Part shown: positions 7,288-10,268 of the stretch, piece by piece | Layout of the letters: every line of letters starts with the position of its first letter | How positions within the stretch are numbered: the stretch's first letter is position 1 | NCBI GenBank assembly: GCA_017860335.1 | Contig: JAFNAU010000043.1 | Span: 1 to 10,268, forward strand | Source of the DNA: Bacteroidota bacterium | GTDB taxonomy: Bacteria; Bacteroidota; Bacteroidia; Bacteroidales; Paludibacteraceae | Direction: 5' to 3' | Length of the DNA stretch: 10,268 bases | The notes under the pieces: model-generated | Database searches by the model: none | What the model was told of the DNA's origin: nothing | The model's input: the letters and a program-made list of their open reading frames with translations, nothing else | Position numbers and translations under genes: made by a program

Positions 7288-7316
7288 CAAAAATAATCAA
7301 TATTGAACAATTGAAA
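7288..7316 (-). promoter_or_regulatory. Candidate Bacteroidetes-type promoter for murF
   Basis: On the minus strand the sequence TATTTTTG (plus positions 7288-7295) matches the Bacteroidetes -7 consensus TAnnTTTG exactly. A TTTC (7313-7316), three of four matches to the -33 TTTG box, lies 17 bases upstream, within the normal spacing. The -7 box ends 14 bases before the murF ATG, so the leader would be very short. A/T-rich DNA can give such matches by chance. Confidence 0.45.
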
Positions 7317-7534
7317 CGGGATGGGGAACTTTTATTAAGAAAAAAACAAGATTTTAGCTGAACTTTTCTGTTTTATTATCAAATGCCATTCAACCTGTTT
7401 GGAGGGAAATCGTGAAGGTAGATTTCAGGATTCATTTTCTCTAAAATGAAATAACTAATCATCCCTGTTTTTAGTGATTTATTGTCAGATTATCAGATTG
7501 TTTTTTTGATGGATGACTTTTACTTCTTGAATAA

Positions 7535-7578
7535 AATTAATGAGACTGACACATTTTTTTGTATCAGTCTCATTAATT
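7535..7578 (-). terminator. Strong hairpin terminator after the GH20 hexosaminidase
   Basis: Arms of 18 bases, 7535-7552 (AATTAATGAGACTGACAC) and 7561-7578 (GTATCAGTCTCATTAATT), pair at 17 of 18 positions around the 8-base loop ATTTTTTT. The single mismatch is C-A in plus-strand RNA but becomes a G-U pair in minus-strand RNA, so the stem is complete only in the transcript of the hexosaminidase gene, whose stop codon lies 16 bases upstream. A T-rich tail (TTATTC) follows on the minus strand. Confidence 0.85.
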
Positions 7579-7594
7579 AAATGTTGAATGTTTT

Positions 7595-9922
7595 TTAATC
7601 TACGCTTATTTCATCTACGAAAATATAAGGTTTGCCATCTCCACCATGCCATGCCGGAAATGCAGTAAAAGGTTTTACGGTTACTTTTACGTACCTGGTT
7701 GTGACAGGGCGAAATGTAACCATGTGCGTTACTATACCTTTCCAGTGCTCGGTTTTGTCTGATGGATTTGTTTCCAGACCCGCAGCATAAGTGAAGTTCT
7801 CTCCGTCGTTCGAAACTTCTACTGTAAATGCCTGTGCATCAAGTATCCAGTCACCGGTAACCACACAGTTTTTAATGGAAGCTCTGGATATTTCAGTAGG
7901 TTTCTGCAGATCGATTACTGCTTCCAGATTATCTCCCGAGAAACCGATCCATCGTCCTGTTTTATAGTTGATTCCTTTTCCGGAAAGACCGTCGTTGAGC
8001 AGGGAGGCACCTGTGTAACCGTAATTACGTGCAGGTTTTGTGAGTAGTTTAATGGGTTTCAGACTGGCCTTATTCAGGTTGACCGTTTGGGTAAATGTAC
8101 GGCTGTCTTTGCCATTGGTCCGAAAAGCTTTTGCTTTAATTGTTCCATTCTGATTAAGACTGACAGGATCGCTGTAAAGACTGGATTTTGTTGTTGGCTC
8201 CGAACCGTCGAGCGTATAATAAACCGGTGCATTGTCGATGGTTTTGAAGGAGGCTTCGAGACTTCCTTTTTCTGGTTTTGGTGTTAAATTAGCCTGAATA
8301 TCAAATACATGTGTAGCGTAATTGAGTTTGTACAGATCGTAGAGCTGAATCATGTGCGGAAGGCGGGCAATGAAACTGGTGTAGTCTTTCTTTTCGGGTT
8401 GTGTCCATTGAACTTCACAAAGTGCTGCCAGTCGTGGTAGCAGCATGTATTCCACCTGCTTACTATCGGGGATGTATTCAGTCCATATATTTGCCTGAGG
8501 GCCCAGAATATGTTTCTTTTGTTCGGGAGTCAACGTATCAGGTAACGGTTCGTAGCTGTAAACACGTTCTACGGGTAAAAAACCTCCGATAGCTATCGGT
8601 TCATTTTCTGTATCGGAACTTTGGTAGTGATCGAAATACATGTAACTGTTGGGTGTCATAATCACATCGTGTCCCATTTTAGCAGCTTCTATTCCCCCTT
8701 CGATACCGCGCCACGACATCACCGTTGCGTTGGGTGCCAGGGTGCCTTCCAGAATTTCGTCCCAGCCGATGATGCTGCGTCCGTTTTTGTTCAGAAACTT
8801 TTCGATTCGCTCGGTCACGTAGCTTTGCAGGTAAAATTCTTTTTTATGTTTTTCGGTGTCTTTCAGACCGAGTTCCTTAATTTTTGCCTGACAATCGGGG
8901 CATTTAGTCCAGCGTACTTTCGGGCATTCGTCACCGCCGATATGGATGTATTTTGAAGGGAAAAGTGCCATTACTTCAGTCAGAACATCTTCCAGAAAGG
9001 TAAATGTTTTTTCTTTACCGGGGCAGAGTACATCGTCAAAGACACCCCAGGTTTTTTCTACCTCGTAAGGTCCGCCTGTACATCCGAATTCGGGGTAAGC
9101 TGCCAGAGCTGCCAGCATATGTCCGGGAAGGTCTATTTCGGGAATGATTGTGATGTAACGAGCCTGAGCATAGGCAACGATGTCTCTGATTTGTTCCTGT
9201 GTATAGTAACCTCCATGGGGTTTTCCATCGAATTTGCCAGTATTATGCCCGATAACTGTTTCTGTACGCATAGAACCAATCTCAGTCAGTTTCGGATATT
9301 TTTTTATTTCAATGCGCCATCCCTGATCTTCGGTCAGATGCCAGTGGAAGGTGTTCACGTTATGCAATGCCAGAATGTCGATATATTTCTTTACAAAATC
9401 AACCGACATGAAATGGCGTGCCACATCGAGATGCATACCGCGATAAACGAAGCGCGGCGAATCGAGAATGGTAACGGCCGGATAGCTTATCTTAGTCGTG
9501 CCGATGGGTGTGGCTTTGCGTAAAGTCTGGATGCCGTAGAATACGCCTCCTTCACCTGCTCCAGCAATGATGATGTTTTTTGAGGTTACAGTCAGTTTAT
9601 AGGCTTCCGGATTTGCATGTTTCAATCCTTTCTCAAGTATGATGGCATTTGATTTCGAACCGGAATTGCTTACAGCCAGTTTGATACCTGTAATTTCTTT
9701 CAGGTAATCCGACAGGAATTCGGCATTTTTTTTCATCATTTCATTCCCTTTCGGGTAGATTATGCGGGTAGTAGCATTCAGATTAAATGCACCGGCATTA
9801 GTGTTTTTAATTTCATTGGGCAGCGGAATTACCCGGAAGTTAGCTTCGGTAGCTTTAAGGGTCAGGCCACTCAGCATTACAAGCATTAACGGAATAAGAA
9901 TTTTGAATGTTTTAAGTCTCAT
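7595..9922 (-). CDS. Secreted beta-N-acetylhexosaminidase, GH20, with C-terminal accessory domains
   Basis: This 775-residue enzyme removes terminal beta-linked GlcNAc or GalNAc from glycans by substrate-assisted catalysis. A signal peptide covers about residues 1-24 (hydrophobic ILIPLMLVMLSGLTL), with no lipobox Cys, so it should be periplasmic or exported. Domains in order: GH20b N-terminal domain (about 27-150), GH20 TIM barrel (about 155-505), a chitobiase/HEX C-terminal beta domain (about 552-612, with the YTLDGSEPT motif at 569-577) and a discoidin/F5-8C-like domain (about 627-775). The catalytic pair is Asp331-Glu332 in HIGGDE (327-332). Other barrel motifs are RGMHLDVARHF (161-171), NTFHWHLTEDQGWRIEIKKYP (from 190), PEIDLPGH (261-268), GWDEI (386-390) and WTEY (480-483). 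The ATG at 9922 lies 7 bp after the CutC stop, so the two are co-transcribed. A terminator follows. The natural substrate (host glycan, chitin or wall fragments) cannot be told from sequence; no SusC/D genes are in view. Confidence 0.95.
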   Translation of the reverse strand: MRLKTFKILIPLMLVMLSGLTLKATEANFRVIPLPNEIKNTNAGAFNLNATTRIIYPKGNEMMKKNAEFLSDYLKEITGIKLAVSNSGSKSNAIILEKGLKHANPEAYKLTVTSKNIIIAGAGEGGVFYGIQTLRKATPIGTTKISYPAVTILDSPRFVYRGMHLDVARHFMSVDFVKKYIDILALHNVNTFHWHLTEDQGWRIEIKKYPKLTEIGSMRTETVIGHNTGKFDGKPHGGYYTQEQIRDIVAYAQARYITIIPEIDLPGHMLAALAAYPEFGCTGGPYEVEKTWGVFDDVLCPGKEKTFTFLEDVLTEVMALFPSKYIHIGGDECPKVRWTKCPDCQAKIKELGLKDTEKHKKEFYLQSYVTERIEKFLNKNGRSIIGWDEILEGTLAPNATVMSWRGIEGGIEAAKMGHDVIMTPNSYMYFDHYQSSDTENEPIAIGGFLPVERVYSYEPLPDTLTPEQKKHILGPQANIWTEYIPDSKQVEYMLLPRLAALCEVQWTQPEKKDYTSFIARLPHMIQLYDLYKLNYATHVFDIQANLTPKPEKGSLEASFKTIDNAPVYYTLDGSEPTTKSSLYSDPVSLNQNGTIKAKAFRTNGKDSRTFTQTVNLNKASLKPIKLLTKPARNYGYTGASLLNDGLSGKGINYKTGRWIGFSGDNLEAVIDLQKPTEISRASIKNCVVTGDWILDAQAFTVEVSNDGENFTYAAGLETNPSDKTEHWKGIVTHMVTFRPVTTRYVKVTVKPFTAFPAWHGGDGKPYIFVDEISVD

Positions 9923-9929
9923 GATAGTT

Positions 9930-10268
9930 TTATATTAGTTGATTATTAAGATTTTCAAGTGTTTTGCTTACTTTCAGCGCATCGGTGGTGTTTTGCTCGT
10001 ATTCATTGATTTCAATTCCTTTGCCACCCATTGATACGTTCGGGTTGCGGTACTGCATCTGACTTAGCCTGGGGCTTCGCGCCGAAAGATGAAATTCGGT
10101 AGCTCCTGTTTCGTGTGCAATGTATGCGATGTTATTTTCGTTGATGCCACTTCCGGGCATTATTATGATCCGTTTATCAGCCAGGTTGATGAGTTGTTTC
10201 AGCAAATCAATGCCCTGTTCTGCTTTGGGTTGCTGACCGGATGTCAGAATTCTGTCGCATCCCAGCTC
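9930..10268 (-). CDS. cutC: CutC family protein, C-terminal part (partial, 5' end beyond window)
   Basis: The reading frame stays open to the right edge, so the visible 112 residues are the C-terminal part of a larger TIM-barrel protein of the CutC family (PF03932), normally about 240-250 residues. A TTG at 10203-10205 is internal, not a start: codons upstream of it read ELGCDRILTSGQQPKAEQGID, containing the CutC motif CDRxLTSGQ. Further family signs are IIIMPGSGINENNI, the ATEFHLSARSP segment (the conserved FH-S-R block) and the C-terminal STD-like alignment region. CutC was first named for copper tolerance in E. coli, but that role is disputed and the enzymatic activity is unknown. The stop lies 7 bp before the GH20 hexosaminidase gene, pointing to a shared transcript and perhaps a role in sugar metabolism. 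Family call firm; function uncertain. Confidence 0.93.
   Translation of the reverse strand, partial: ELGCDRILTSGQQPKAEQGIDLLKQLINLADKRIIIMPGSGINENNIAYIAHETGATEFHLSARSPRLSQMQYRNPNVSMGGKGIEINEYEQNTTDALKVSKTLENLNNQLI

Larger units (their letters stand above)
7274..7594. other. Intergenic region between the GH20 and murF genes
   Basis: This 321-base stretch separates two co-directional transcription units. It holds the hexosaminidase terminator (7535-7578), the murF promoter candidate (7288-7316), a small perfect A/T-rich hairpin (TTCATTTT / AAAATGAA, 7431-7450, 4-base loop) and a two-copy 8-base tandem repeat (TCAGATTA TCAGATTG, 7485-7500). No convincing gene or known RNA family was recognised. 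Very short open frames occur on the plus strand but have no supporting signals. Confidence 0.7.

Noticed and set aside
7384..7416. A 10-codon plus-strand open frame (MPFNLFGGKS)
   Set aside because: Too short and unsupported; no sign of a leader peptide linked to a downstream plus-strand gene.
7509..7580. A 23-codon plus-strand open frame (MDDFYFLNKIN...) in the gap between the GH20 and murF genes
   Set aside because: It runs through both arms of the terminator hairpin, has no promoter or start signal, and its length is expected by chance.
10203..10205. TTG as the start codon of the CutC-family gene
   Set aside because: Codons upstream to the window edge continue the conserved CutC sequence (CDRILTSGQ), so this TTG is an internal leucine and the gene begins outside the window.

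Overview
The window looks like a chromosomal segment from a Bacteroidota genome, most likely Bacteroidales. The protein families and their wording fit that phylum: a multi-domain secreted GH20 hexosaminidase, a lipoprotein FKBP, a LemA/TPM pair and a LutB homologue. The starts I inspected lack Shine-Dalgarno sequences and sit behind A/T-rich leaders, and the one good promoter candidate has the Bacteroidetes form (TAnnTTTG with an upstream TTTG-like box). The genus cannot be fixed from sequence reading alone. No mobile element, CRISPR array, tRNA or rRNA was seen.

All complete genes are on the minus strand, so transcription runs right to left. From the right edge: (1) the C-terminal part of a CutC-family protein (9930-10268, cut by the window edge) is followed after 7 bp by a secreted GH20 beta-N-acetylhexosaminidase (7595-9922). 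This unit ends at a strong hairpin terminator (7535-7578). (2) A 321-bp gap holds that terminator, small A/T-rich repeats and a likely promoter. (3) A six-gene string follows: murF (5972-7273), a membrane-anchored coiled-coil protein of unknown function (5051-5947), a LutB-type iron-sulfur protein (3628-5016), a lipoprotein FKBP prolyl isomerase (3152-3628), a TPM-domain membrane protein with two zinc ribbons (1819-3141) and LemA (1180-1764). Gaps are 24, 34, -1, 10 and 54 bp, and a hairpin follows LemA (1131-1155), so this reads as one operon. (4) A YghZ/Gpr-type aldo-keto reductase (123-1115) is followed by a hairpin (71-98). (5) The first 50 bases may be the end of a convergent plus-strand gene.

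The six-gene string mixes cell-wall synthesis (MurF), envelope or periplasmic proteins (coiled-coil protein, FKBP lipoprotein, TPM, LemA) and one redox protein (LutB) without its usual LutA and LutC partners. The CutC-GH20 pair points to glycan or amino-sugar breakdown. No clearly new defence or mobile system was found. The points most worth following are the zinc-ribbon TPM protein, the unassigned coiled-coil protein, the solitary LutB and the tight CutC-GH20 coupling.
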